A stretch of DNA of 64,000 nucleotides from positions 248,001-312,000 of the forward strand of contig NZ_JAIWYX010000007.1 of assembly GCF_020251205.1 (NCBI RefSeq), read 5' to 3'. Below, one piece after another: positions 53,466 through 60,521 of this stretch. The position numbers and the translations under genes were made by a program. Every line of letters starts with the position of its first letter. Position 1 is the first letter of the stretch. The notes below the pieces were generated by a model. The model worked only from the letters and a program-made list of their open reading frames with translations. It was not told where the DNA came from and did no database searches. The stretch is from Arthrobacter sp. M4. GTDB lineage: Bacteria > Actinomycetota > Actinomycetes > Actinomycetales > Micrococcaceae.

Positions 53466-54152
53466 ATGATTGAAATTTGCGGCAAGCAGGTCCGCGACAC
53501 CCTCCAGGAACTCCTGGATCCCGCCACCACCGCGCTGGTTGTCATCGATATGCAGCAGGGCGCGGTGCACGCCGGCGGCGCAATCGGCGACTCCGGCCAC
53601 GACCTCAGCATGATGCCCGCCGTCGCCGAGCGCTGCGGACGCGCCATCGCTGCGGCGCGGCAGAACGGCGTGCCGATCTTCCACATCCGCGTGGAGAACC
53701 TGCCCGACGGCGGCAGCTCGCCGGCCGCCTGGCTCCGCGCCTTGTACACGGCTGCTAATGGTCGGCCCATCGACCTCGGACGGCTCAGCCTCAAAGGCGA
53801 TCCAGCCACGGAATTCTGCGACGAATGCAAACCGGAAGAGGGCGAAATCATCATTACCAAGCGACGCCCCAGCGCATTTGTTGGGACGGAACTGGGGCTG
53901 TTGCTTCGGAGCCAGGGCATTGAGTCCGTCGCATTGGTTGGTGTTTCCACAGGCGGCTGCGTCGAAGCCACGTTGCGGGACGCCGTGCATAACGACTTCT
54001 ACGCCGTGCTCATCGAAGACGCTGTTGGCGCCTACGACACAGTGGTCCACGAAGCTGCGCTGACGGTGATGAGGGCGCGGCACGACGTCTGCACCCTGGA
54101 CGAGGCCATCGCCGTTTGGGAATCCGCGGGCGTCGCCTCGCCGCGCGCCTAG
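53466..54152 (+). CDS. Isochorismatase-type cysteine amidohydrolase
   Basis: A 228-residue hydrolase with the Asp-Lys-Cys triad: Asp 28 (VVIDMQQG), Lys 132 (ITKRRPSAF) and Cys 165 (GVSTGGCVEAT), with the cis-peptide region before the Cys. The family includes maleamate amidase, N-carbamoylsarcosine amidase, biuret and ureidoacrylate hydrolases, all of which release ammonia from amides or ureides and fit this locus. AAGGAGG precedes the ATG. The precise substrate is open. Confidence 0.9.
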   Translation: MIEICGKQVRDTLQELLDPATTALVVIDMQQGAVHAGGAIGDSGHDLSMMPAVAERCGRAIAAARQNGVPIFHIRVENLPDGGSSPAAWLRALYTAANGRPIDLGRLSLKGDPATEFCDECKPEEGEIIITKRRPSAFVGTELGLLLRSQGIESVALVGVSTGGCVEATLRDAVHNDFYAVLIEDAVGAYDTVVHEAALTVMRARHDVCTLDEAIAVWESAGVASPRA

Positions 54153-54173
54153 TCCACGGTTGAGGAGAAGACC

Positions 54174-54980
54174 GTGAATTCCCGAACCATTCAACCCCCA
54201 GGGCCATCCCGCACCAGGGCCCGCGCCATTGCCGCCGCGGGCGCACGTGACCTGATTGGCGACAGGGTCTACCGGCTGGGCGCCGACATCCTGGTCGATG
54301 AGAACGTCAGCTGGTGCCCGCCGGGCATTCGCACCACTCAGCCCGTCAACTGCTACGTCATCAAAGGCTTTGGCGGTTCCGTACTCGTGGACACAGGCGT
54401 CCGCCTCCACGAAACCGAGATTCTGGCGCAGCTGGACGCCGTGCTTGAGCCGGGGGAGCGGCTTGCAGTCGTCCTGACCCGCACCGAGATGGAGTGCTGC
54501 CTTAACCTTCCCGCCATCGAAGCCCGATTCGACGTGGAATCCGTTTGGTACACCGGCGGAATCACGGTTCCGCGGACCACGGCCGAGCCGCGACGGATCA
54601 TGGTCAATCCCGGAACTTCCCAACTGGTGGAAGTCATTGACGGCATCAAGCTGGAGTTCGTTTCCCCACTGATGCGGCTATTGCCCACGCTGTGGATCTT
54701 CGATCCAGTGTCCGGAGCGCTGCTGACCTCCGATGCCTTCACCCATGGCTCGTATCGTCGGACGCCTGACGGCCTTGGGGCATCCGACGGCCTCTGCAAG
54801 TTCCGCTGGTTCAGCGAGGCCGACACCCGAGGGATCGCCGCCGACGTCGAATCCGTTGTCCGCGAGCGGCAAGTCACCGCAATCGGTCCTGGCTACGGCG
54901 AGCCGTTTATCGGGGTGGCACAGTGCGCCACGGAATCAGCGGCGCTCGCCGCCGCGATCAGGGAGGTGGGAGTCCAGTGA
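54174..54980 (+). CDS. Metallo-beta-lactamase-fold protein lacking metal ligands (A2)
   Basis: A 268-residue paralogue of A1. The metal motif is replaced by TRTEMEC (residues 102-108; Arg 103, Cys 108), and the terminal PxHG by IGPGYGEP. The TSDAFTHGS segment is shared with A1. GTG 54174 has TGAGGAGAAG upstream. The stop overlaps the GTG of its partner B2 (GTGA), coupling the two. Loss of the same ligands in both A proteins, with conserved Arg/Glu/Met/Cys in their place, argues for selected function rather than decay. Confidence 0.85.
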   Translation: MNSRTIQPPGPSRTRARAIAAAGARDLIGDRVYRLGADILVDENVSWCPPGIRTTQPVNCYVIKGFGGSVLVDTGVRLHETEILAQLDAVLEPGERLAVVLTRTEMECCLNLPAIEARFDVESVWYTGGITVPRTTAEPRRIMVNPGTSQLVEVIDGIKLEFVSPLMRLLPTLWIFDPVSGALLTSDAFTHGSYRRTPDGLGASDGLCKFRWFSEADTRGIAADVESVVRERQVTAIGPGYGEPFIGVAQCATESAALAAAIREVGVQ

Positions 54981-55801
54981 GCCCTGAACTTTTGGCCGGC
55001 CGGATCATCGACGACGGCGTCCACTGGCTGGGCGGGTGCCTGTCGGCCAGCGCTCCAAGCCATAGTGGAGAAGTCCAGGAAGTCCACTACCACGTCTCCT
55101 CATATCTAGTGGTGGGTTCCAAGGCCACGATCCTGGTGGACACGGGGGACCCGGCGCATCGTGCCACGGTGATGGACCAACTGGACGCTGCCTTGTCTGG
55201 ACGGCCTTTGGATTACGTCTTCCCCACGCATCCGGAGATCCCGCACGCGGGCAATCTTCCGGCACTGCTGGAACGTTATCCGGGCGCCCTTGTGGTGGGC
55301 GATGTTCGGGACTATGCCCTTCATTTCCCGGAATATCGTCACCGGCTGCAGGCTCAATCCGCGGGCGACGTCCTGGATCTTGGTGACAGGGAGTTCCGTT
55401 TCCTGCCCGCGTACATCCGCGATCTGGAAAACACGCTGTGGGGCCACGACTCCGGCGCCGGGATGATGTTCGTCTCGGACGGCTTCTCCTACATCCACGA
55501 CATCCCCGGCCCGGACGAGGACGACGAACCCGTCCATTTGCCAGGCCAGTGCCGGCTGTTCTCCAGCGAGATGCCCGTCCCTCCGACCGTGGACCAGGCG
55601 GCGTATGGGACCGGCCGTGCCCTGTATTGGACCAAGTTCGTTGACGTCAGCACTGCGTTTCAAGCAATTGAAGACACACTTTCTGCTTTTCCCACCCGGT
55701 GGATCGGCCCAGCGCACGGCAACGTGATTGATGACGTTGAGGACATGCTCGCGACGTCGCTGGCCGCCCATCGAAAGGTCTATGAAGGGCGGCTTTTGTA
55801 A
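54977..55801 (+). CDS. Metallo-beta-lactamase-fold protein, partner B2
   Basis: A 274-residue paralogue of B1, with His 85, Glu 87 and His 90 (THPEIPHAGNL) at the same residue numbers, VSDGF for the bridging Asp and GPAHGN for the last His. GTG 54977 overlaps the A2 stop, so A2 and B2 are made in fixed ratio. Its TAA stop is part of the -35 region of the next promoter. Enzymatic activity, if any, probably resides in B proteins. Confidence 0.87.
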   Translation: MSPELLAGRIIDDGVHWLGGCLSASAPSHSGEVQEVHYHVSSYLVVGSKATILVDTGDPAHRATVMDQLDAALSGRPLDYVFPTHPEIPHAGNLPALLERYPGALVVGDVRDYALHFPEYRHRLQAQSAGDVLDLGDREFRFLPAYIRDLENTLWGHDSGAGMMFVSDGFSYIHDIPGPDEDDEPVHLPGQCRLFSSEMPVPPTVDQAAYGTGRALYWTKFVDVSTAFQAIEDTLSAFPTRWIGPAHGNVIDDVEDMLATSLAAHRKVYEGRLL

Positions 55802-55826
55802 GATGAATCCTCATCAATATAATGAA
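55796..55826 (+). promoter_or_regulatory. Promoter with shared 14-bp motif (site 4)
   Basis: TTGTAA (55796-55801), a 16-bp spacer and a perfect TATAAT (55818-55823), embedded in ATCAATATAATGAA (55813-55826). A leader of about 125 nt follows before the next gene. Confidence 0.62.
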
Positions 55827-55957
55827 TCGACTGTGGTTCGTGAGTGCTCCGGACCCCAGCCCATAGTTTTCGGGCTTCGCAGCCCTGAATCCCAGCAGGG
55901 ATGTTGCGGCGGATGCCCACGAGCAGCAGTTGTCTATGAACAGCGAGGAGATGCACA

Positions 55958-56902
55958 ATGCGAGACCTGATCGGGTATGGCGAGAACCCTCCGATTGTCA
56001 CGTGGCCCGGCGGCGCAAAGGTGGCTGTCTCCCTTGTGCTCAATTACGAGGAAGGTGCGGAAAGTTCCATCGAAGCCGGCGATGCGCGGGACGAGGACGT
56101 CTCCATCTTCGGCGGATGGTCGGCTGATCCCACGCGCAGGAGCCTGATGAAGGAGTCCTTCTTCGAATACGGCAGCCGCGTTGGCATCTGGCGATATCTG
56201 GGAATGCTCCGTGAATACAACGTCCCGGCGACCGTTATGGCCTGTGGCGCTGCCCTGGAGCGGAACCCTGAAGCGGCGCGCGCCATCGTCCGCGACGGCC
56301 ACGAAATCTGCGCCCACGGCTACAAATGGCGTGGCACCGTAGGCATGACTCCCGCGGAGGAGCGTGCCGAGATCCGAGCCAGCCTCTCCGCGATCGAAGC
56401 AACAACTGGAGTGAGGCCGGTCGGCTGGTATGTCCGCGAAGGAATTACGGAGAATACCCGCGAAATTCTTGCCGAAGAAGGGTTCCTCTACGATTCGAAT
56501 TCCTATTCCGACGACCTCCCGTATCACGTGGCGGCCGGGCCCAACAGCCACCTCGTGGTGCCGTACTCGGGGGACACCAACGACGCCCGCTTTTGGGGCA
56601 ACGGCAGCCTGGGGACTGCTGAGGACTTCTTCACTGTCTTGAAGGACAGCCTGGATTGCCTGTTGATCGAAGGGGAGACCGTTCCCAAGATGATGTCCGT
56701 CGGTCTGCACTTGAGGATAGGTGGCCGCCCCAGCGTCTCCCACGGCGTCCGGCGGTTCCTGGAATACGCCCTGGCCAAAGATGGAGTCTGGTTCGCCACG
56801 CGCGAGGAAATAGCCCGTTGGTGGATCGAGCATCCGCCGGTGCAACAGTCAGTTGAAAATACGACGGCGGAACGCGCCGCGGCCTTTGAAGGTGTTGCAT
56901 GA
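55958..56902 (+). CDS. PuuE/cyclic-imidase-like polysaccharide deacetylase family protein (1)
   Basis: A 314-residue NodB-fold protein of the allantoinase PuuE / cyclic imide hydrolase branch. The start of the fold reads VSLVLNYEEGAE, as in PuuE; HEICAHGYKW and DSNSYSDDLPY are branch features, and the C-terminal SVGLHLRIGGRPS is conserved. These enzymes open allantoin or cyclic imides rather than deacetylate sugar. GAGGAG precedes ATG 55958. It starts an operon with cupin and aldolase-like genes (4-nt and 8-nt overlaps). Confidence 0.87.
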   Translation: MRDLIGYGENPPIVTWPGGAKVAVSLVLNYEEGAESSIEAGDARDEDVSIFGGWSADPTRRSLMKESFFEYGSRVGIWRYLGMLREYNVPATVMACGAALERNPEAARAIVRDGHEICAHGYKWRGTVGMTPAEERAEIRASLSAIEATTGVRPVGWYVREGITENTREILAEEGFLYDSNSYSDDLPYHVAAGPNSHLVVPYSGDTNDARFWGNGSLGTAEDFFTVLKDSLDCLLIEGETVPKMMSVGLHLRIGGRPSVSHGVRRFLEYALAKDGVWFATREEIARWWIEHPPVQQSVENTTAERAAAFEGVA

Positions 56903-57351
56903 GCGGCGCGGCACGTGCCGGCGCGCGGCTGGACAGCGAAAGCCGGCCCGCCGTCGTCGACCTCAAGAAACTGGTCCACAACGTCCACGAGCAGGGGTTC
57001 CAGGAACTGAGCAAGACAGGCCTTCAGGGCCAGCGGGACCAAGGCCTGGTCAGCACGCTCATCTCCCGTGACCTCAGCGGCTCCGACGATCTATGTGTCA
57101 GTTGGGGGAGGATCCTGCCCGGCCAACACCATCTGTGCCACCATCATCCCGATGCCTCGGAGTTCTACGTGGTGCTGGCGGGGACGCCCATCGTCCACTT
57201 GGGTGACACGACGTACCGTGCCAAGCCGGGCGATGGCATTTACATCCCCCGGGGGACCACGCACGGACTGACCAACGACGGCGACGAAGCGGTCGATTTG
57301 GTGGTCGGAGTCAGCAAGCCCGCCGACTGGGAGTTCGTTCCCGATGAGTGA
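56899..57351 (+). CDS. Cupin domain protein
   Basis: A 150-residue single-cupin protein. Cupin motif 1 is PGQHHLCHHHPDASEFYVVLAG (metal-binding His/His and Glu) and motif 2 PGDGIYIPRGTTHGLTNDG (His). It could be a metal-dependent isomerase, lyase or dioxygenase, or a sensor. Its ATG overlaps the deacetylase stop (ATGA), and it overlaps the next gene by 8 nt, so all three are translationally linked. Confidence 0.87.
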   Translation: MSGAARAGARLDSESRPAVVDLKKLVHNVHEQGFQELSKTGLQGQRDQGLVSTLISRDLSGSDDLCVSWGRILPGQHHLCHHHPDASEFYVVLAGTPIVHLGDTTYRAKPGDGIYIPRGTTHGLTNDGDEAVDLVVGVSKPADWEFVPDE

Positions 57352-58048
57352 GCAGCGAAGCGTCGGCCTCATCAGCGCCGACCCCAGTCCAACACTCCTT
57401 GCCCTCCTGGCCCGCACCAAAGTGGACTTCCTGGTCCTCGACGCGGAGCAAACCGCTGTGACCGTGTCCGAATGCGCCGGGGTGGTCCAGAGACTTGCCG
57501 GCAGCGGCGTCCAAGTTGCGGTGCGTGTTCCTGATCTTGAAACAAACACGCTCGTAGCTTTCGCGAATACAGGCGTTGCGGAGATTGTCCTCCCGCAAGT
57601 TCGCACGGTGGACGAGTTGGAGCGTGCCTACGACGCCACGCAGTATCCGCCCCTCGGGTCTCGCCCCAAGCAGGTGAACCCTTCCTCCGCCTTTGGTATG
57701 GATTACTCCCTGACGCCCAGGCTCACCGTGCTTTTCGAAACCCACCAAGCCGTGGATAACGTGAAGGAATTCGCCGCGTCTGAGGCTTTCGGCGGGGGAT
57801 GGGTGGGACCCACGGATCTCGCAGCGGACCTGAAACGGCACGGGCAACATGGCCCGGATGCCGTTAGCGAAGCCACCCAACGCGTGGTGGACGTCCTGGC
57901 GGAAGCTGGGAAGAGCGTGGGGCTGCCTGCTCCTGGCCTTTCCGACGCAGCCAGCGTGTTCAGCCGCGGCGCGGATCGTTGCGCTGTCTACTGGGAGCGC
58001 GAACTGGCCTCCTTGCTTGTCGGTTTTGCCAAGCAGCGAGCCGCTTGA
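57344..58048 (+). CDS. HpcH/HpaI aldolase-like protein with altered catalytic residue
   Basis: A 234-residue TIM-barrel protein of the class II 2-oxo-acid aldolase (HpcH/HpaI) family: VLDAEQ at strand 2, AVRVPDLETN at strand 3, EIVLPQVRT, a metal-binding Glu in LFETHQAV and Asp in GPTDLAADL. The catalytic His that follows Glu in family members (EH) is Gln 36 here, so classical aldol cleavage may be impaired or changed. A role as lyase or hydrolase on a modified substrate is possible. Confidence 0.82.
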   Translation: MSEQRSVGLISADPSPTLLALLARTKVDFLVLDAEQTAVTVSECAGVVQRLAGSGVQVAVRVPDLETNTLVAFANTGVAEIVLPQVRTVDELERAYDATQYPPLGSRPKQVNPSSAFGMDYSLTPRLTVLFETHQAVDNVKEFAASEAFGGGWVGPTDLAADLKRHGQHGPDAVSEATQRVVDVLAEAGKSVGLPAPGLSDAASVFSRGADRCAVYWERELASLLVGFAKQRAA

Positions 58049-58094
58049 ACCTGTCCATCACCAGTAGTCACTGCAACAAGATTCAGCCCATTAA

Positions 58095-58143
58095 GAAGGG
58101 TTTCGAAGACCCTTCCAGGCACCCCCATCTTCGATATACTGAC
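58095..58143 (+). promoter_or_regulatory. XRE-cupin promoter region: inverted repeat and shared motif (site 5)
   Basis: GAAGGGT-N7-ACCCTTC (58095-58115) is a 7-bp inverted repeat around TTCGAA. Downstream TTCGATATACTGAC (58130-58143) contains -10 TATACT (58135-58140) at offset 5. The start of the regulator gene is 31 bp further on, giving a short leader with GAAGGAG. Confidence 0.58.
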
Positions 58144-58173
58144 GGAAAACCGAGGACTAGTGAAGGAGTCGTC

Positions 58174-58785
58174 GTGACGGAGACAGCAAGCAATGAAGCA
58201 GCCGAGTCCCTGGAGCGCGACTTCTGGATCGCCCATCTCGGAGCAATGATCAAGCAACAACGTCTGGGCCGGTTCACCGTTGAGGAACTCGCCGATCGCG
58301 CAGGCGTCAGCGCTGGCCTGATCAGCCAAATCGAACGAGGCATCGGGAACCCGTCCTTTGCCACCCTCCTCCGCCTCGCCAACTCCCTGGAGCTGCCCCT
58401 CTCCAGCATGTTCACGGACCCCAACGAGGGCGAGAACCACATGCTCGTCCGCCGCGCAGACCGGCGCCGGATCGAGATCCCGTCGCAGGGCATCATCATG
58501 GAGCTCATCGTTCCGGACTCGGAGCGGAAGCTCGGCGTTGTCACCATGACCATCCCGGCAAACTTCGACGGCGCCCACGTCCCGCACTCCCACGACGGCG
58601 AAGAATGCGTCATTGTCCAGGCCGGGACCCTCGTGGCGACCATCAGCGGCCAGGACTTTACCCTCGAAGCCGGCGACAGCCTGACCTATGACGCCTCACA
58701 ACCGCACTGGTGGAGCAACCGGACTAACTCGGCTGCCGTGATGCTTGCGATTTCCACTCCGCCGTCCCTCGGTAAGGCCCACTAG
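58174..58785 (+). CDS. XRE-cupin transcriptional regulator
   Basis: A 203-residue regulator: helix-turn-helix XRE domain at about residues 25-85 (FTVEELADRAGVSAGLISQIERGIGNPSFATLLRLANSL) and a C-terminal cupin sensor (HVPHSHDGEECVIVQAG; DASQPHWWSN). Members of this class control catabolic operons and sense small molecules or amino acid derivatives. GTG 58174 follows GAAGGAG. It is the only DNA-binding protein encoded inside the 42-63 kb locus, so it is the best candidate for binding the shared motif. It is co-transcribed with the next gene, 2 bp away. Confidence 0.9.
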   Translation: MTETASNEAAESLERDFWIAHLGAMIKQQRLGRFTVEELADRAGVSAGLISQIERGIGNPSFATLLRLANSLELPLSSMFTDPNEGENHMLVRRADRRRIEIPSQGIIMELIVPDSERKLGVVTMTIPANFDGAHVPHSHDGEECVIVQAGTLVATISGQDFTLEAGDSLTYDASQPHWWSNRTNSAAVMLAISTPPSLGKAH

Positions 58786-58787
58786 GC

Positions 58788-59522
58788 GTGGGCGACCCCC
58801 ATGCCGACCTGCCCGGTCCGGAAACGCGGCTGGGAATTCTTGTTCCGTCCACAAATTCAAACGCCGAGACGCTTACCGCCGCGATCCTCGCGGAACAGCC
58901 CGACGTCGGCGTTCACTATAGCCGTTTCCGCCTCCCGCCGAGCCTGGACGACACCGTCAGTGCAGCCGTCCTGGGCGACGCGCCCGGCCTTTTGAAGGAC
59001 GCGGAACTCCAGGCGGTTGCCTTCCACGGAACCTCCGGCTCCTGGACGGGGCTCGACGGCGATCGTGCACTGTGCGCCGAACTCTCGGCTGTCACAGGCT
59101 CACCTGCCACAACGGCCTCGCTGGCCGTTGTCGAGGCGCTCACCTCGCTGTCGGCAAGCCGCATCGCCGTCGTATTTCCGGGGCCGGGAAGCATTGCCGA
59201 GCGTATCCAGCGCGAATATGGCACCCAGGGAATCGACGTGTCGGTGACGTCTGTCCCGGCCCGGGAAATGACCAACCCGGAGATCTCCCGCTTGAGCCGG
59301 AGCGACATCGAAAAGCTGATGCGGCCCGCCTTCACTGGCGACGTTGACGCCGTCGTCTGCATCGGCACTAACCTGCGCTCCGGCTACCTGGTGCCCCATC
59401 TCGAAGAAGAATTCGGCGTCCCCATTGTGGATAGTGCCACCGCCACCCTCTGGCACCTACTCAAAATTGCCGGAGCCAGCCGCCCCATCAAAGGCTGGGG
59501 CAGACTCCTCGCAGAGTCGTAG
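58788..59522 (+). CDS. Asp/Glu racemase-superfamily protein, arylmalonate-decarboxylase-like active site
   Basis: A 244-residue protein of the maleate isomerase / AMDase / hydantoin racemase superfamily (ILVPSTNSNAE start; VVCIGTNLRSG near the end). The second catalytic Cys is present (Cys 191), but the first is replaced: HGTSGS puts Gly 81 followed by Thr-Ser. That Gly-Thr-Ser plus C-terminal Cys arrangement is the one in arylmalonate decarboxylase (Gly74/Thr75/Ser76, Cys188) and argues against two-Cys isomerase or racemase chemistry. A malonate-type decarboxylation is an inference. Confidence 0.85.
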   Translation: MGDPHADLPGPETRLGILVPSTNSNAETLTAAILAEQPDVGVHYSRFRLPPSLDDTVSAAVLGDAPGLLKDAELQAVAFHGTSGSWTGLDGDRALCAELSAVTGSPATTASLAVVEALTSLSASRIAVVFPGPGSIAERIQREYGTQGIDVSVTSVPAREMTNPEISRLSRSDIEKLMRPAFTGDVDAVVCIGTNLRSGYLVPHLEEEFGVPIVDSATATLWHLLKIAGASRPIKGWGRLLAES

Positions 59523-59535
59523 CCAGCACCCCAAC

Positions 59536-60432
59536 TTAAGAACTAGTCGACGAGCGCCAAGCGCCGACGATCTCTTCGCGCGTCGCGAACCATACCTTCT
59601 GGGCGCGCGCCGACTCGAGGAACCTATCCAAGGCCACCGCATAGGCTGGCCGCCCGATCAACCTGGGATGAAGTCCGACACTCATCACAGACGGCCCGGA
59701 GCGCGTGTCGTGCAGCATCATGTCCAGGGCGGCCTCCAGGTGGTTGGCGAAGGACGCCGCCGTCGGGAATTGCTTGAAGAGACCGGAATCGTTGGTGTCC
59801 CCTGCGTAGGGGAGAAGCGGGAGCTTGGGGTTTGCGGGTCCGTGTCCCCAATGCGGCAAGTCGTCATTGAACGAGTTTGAGTCGTAGCTAAATCCCTCGT
59901 CCGCCAGGAAACTCCGTGTCCCTGGCCTGAGGCCGTCCCGTGAATACCATGTGGTCGGCTGCCGACCGGTTGCAGCGGAAATGGCCTCGCGCGAGGCAAT
60001 GATCTTCTCCCACTCTTCATGGTCCGTCAGGTCCGTGTGTGTATCCCACTGGTATCCATGGTCGGCGATCTCATGCCCGTCCCTTACCAACGCGGCCGCG
60101 ATATCCGGGTTAAGCTCGAGTGCCGCCGCACAGCAGAAAGCCGTGGCTTTGACATCATGACGCCGCAGGATGCGCAGCAGTCGCCAAACGCCTGCGCGGG
60201 AACCGTACTCAAAGGCCGATTCGAGCGTGAGGTTGCGTTCCGTTGAAGCATGCGCCGGGATCCAATGTGCACCCAGGTCGTCTGCTGAGTCGCCCCGCGC
60301 CCTGCTCCGCTCGGCTCCTTCTTCAACGTTGATGACCAAAGATATGGCCACCCGGGCTCCGCCGGGCCAGCAAAAATCAGGCGGACTTTCGCCGTAGCCA
60401 ACGAAGTCCCGCTGGGATAGTGCCTCTTCCAT
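59536..60432 (-). CDS. PuuE/cyclic-imidase-like polysaccharide deacetylase family protein (2)
   Basis: A 298-residue paralogue of the 55958 gene: ISLVINVEEGAE, HEIADHGYQWDTH, YDSNSFNDDLPHW and MSVGLHPRLIGRPAY. It reads leftwards, convergent with the decarboxylase-like gene and divergent from the amidohydrolase; the ATG follows TTGGAGAACC. Allantoinase- or imidase-type ring opening is the likely reaction. Two distantly related copies in one locus may act on different ring intermediates or stereoisomers. Confidence 0.87.
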   Translation of the reverse strand: MEEALSQRDFVGYGESPPDFCWPGGARVAISLVINVEEGAERSRARGDSADDLGAHWIPAHASTERNLTLESAFEYGSRAGVWRLLRILRRHDVKATAFCCAAALELNPDIAAALVRDGHEIADHGYQWDTHTDLTDHEEWEKIIASREAISAATGRQPTTWYSRDGLRPGTRSFLADEGFSYDSNSFNDDLPHWGHGPANPKLPLLPYAGDTNDSGLFKQFPTAASFANHLEAALDMMLHDTRSGPSVMSVGLHPRLIGRPAYAVALDRFLESARAQKVWFATREEIVGAWRSSTSS

Positions 60433-60487
60433 GGTTCTCCAATCGGGGGTTCCCTACTCCCGTTCGCCGACGCTATAGTGAAGCAAC

Positions 60488-60501
60488 TTCGATATGATGA
60501 A
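60488..60501 (+). promoter_or_regulatory. Shared 14-bp motif in divergent promoter (site 6)
   Basis: TTCGATATGATGAA with -10-like TATGAT (60493-60498) at offset 5, 20 bp before the amidohydrolase ATG. It lies in the 89-bp gap shared with the divergent deacetylase gene and could control both. No good -35 hexamer at normal spacing. Confidence 0.55.
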
Positions 60502-60521
60502 TCTAGATCAGAGGGAGACAA

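Noticed and set aside
53382..54623. 413-codon minus-strand frame opposite isochorismatase and A2 genes
   Set aside because: The plus-strand genes have catalytic motifs and ribosome binding sites; the minus frame has neither.
50071..55801. Flavodiiron oxygen or NO reductases
   Set aside because: The proteins have only the MBL part, lack the flavodoxin domain, and two lack metal ligands.
53466..59522. A complete maleimide to fumarate route (cyclic imidase, maleamate amidase, maleate isomerase)
   Set aside because: The enzyme families fit at first sight, but the isomerase-like protein lacks the first catalytic Cys that maleate isomerase needs, so the route was not assigned.
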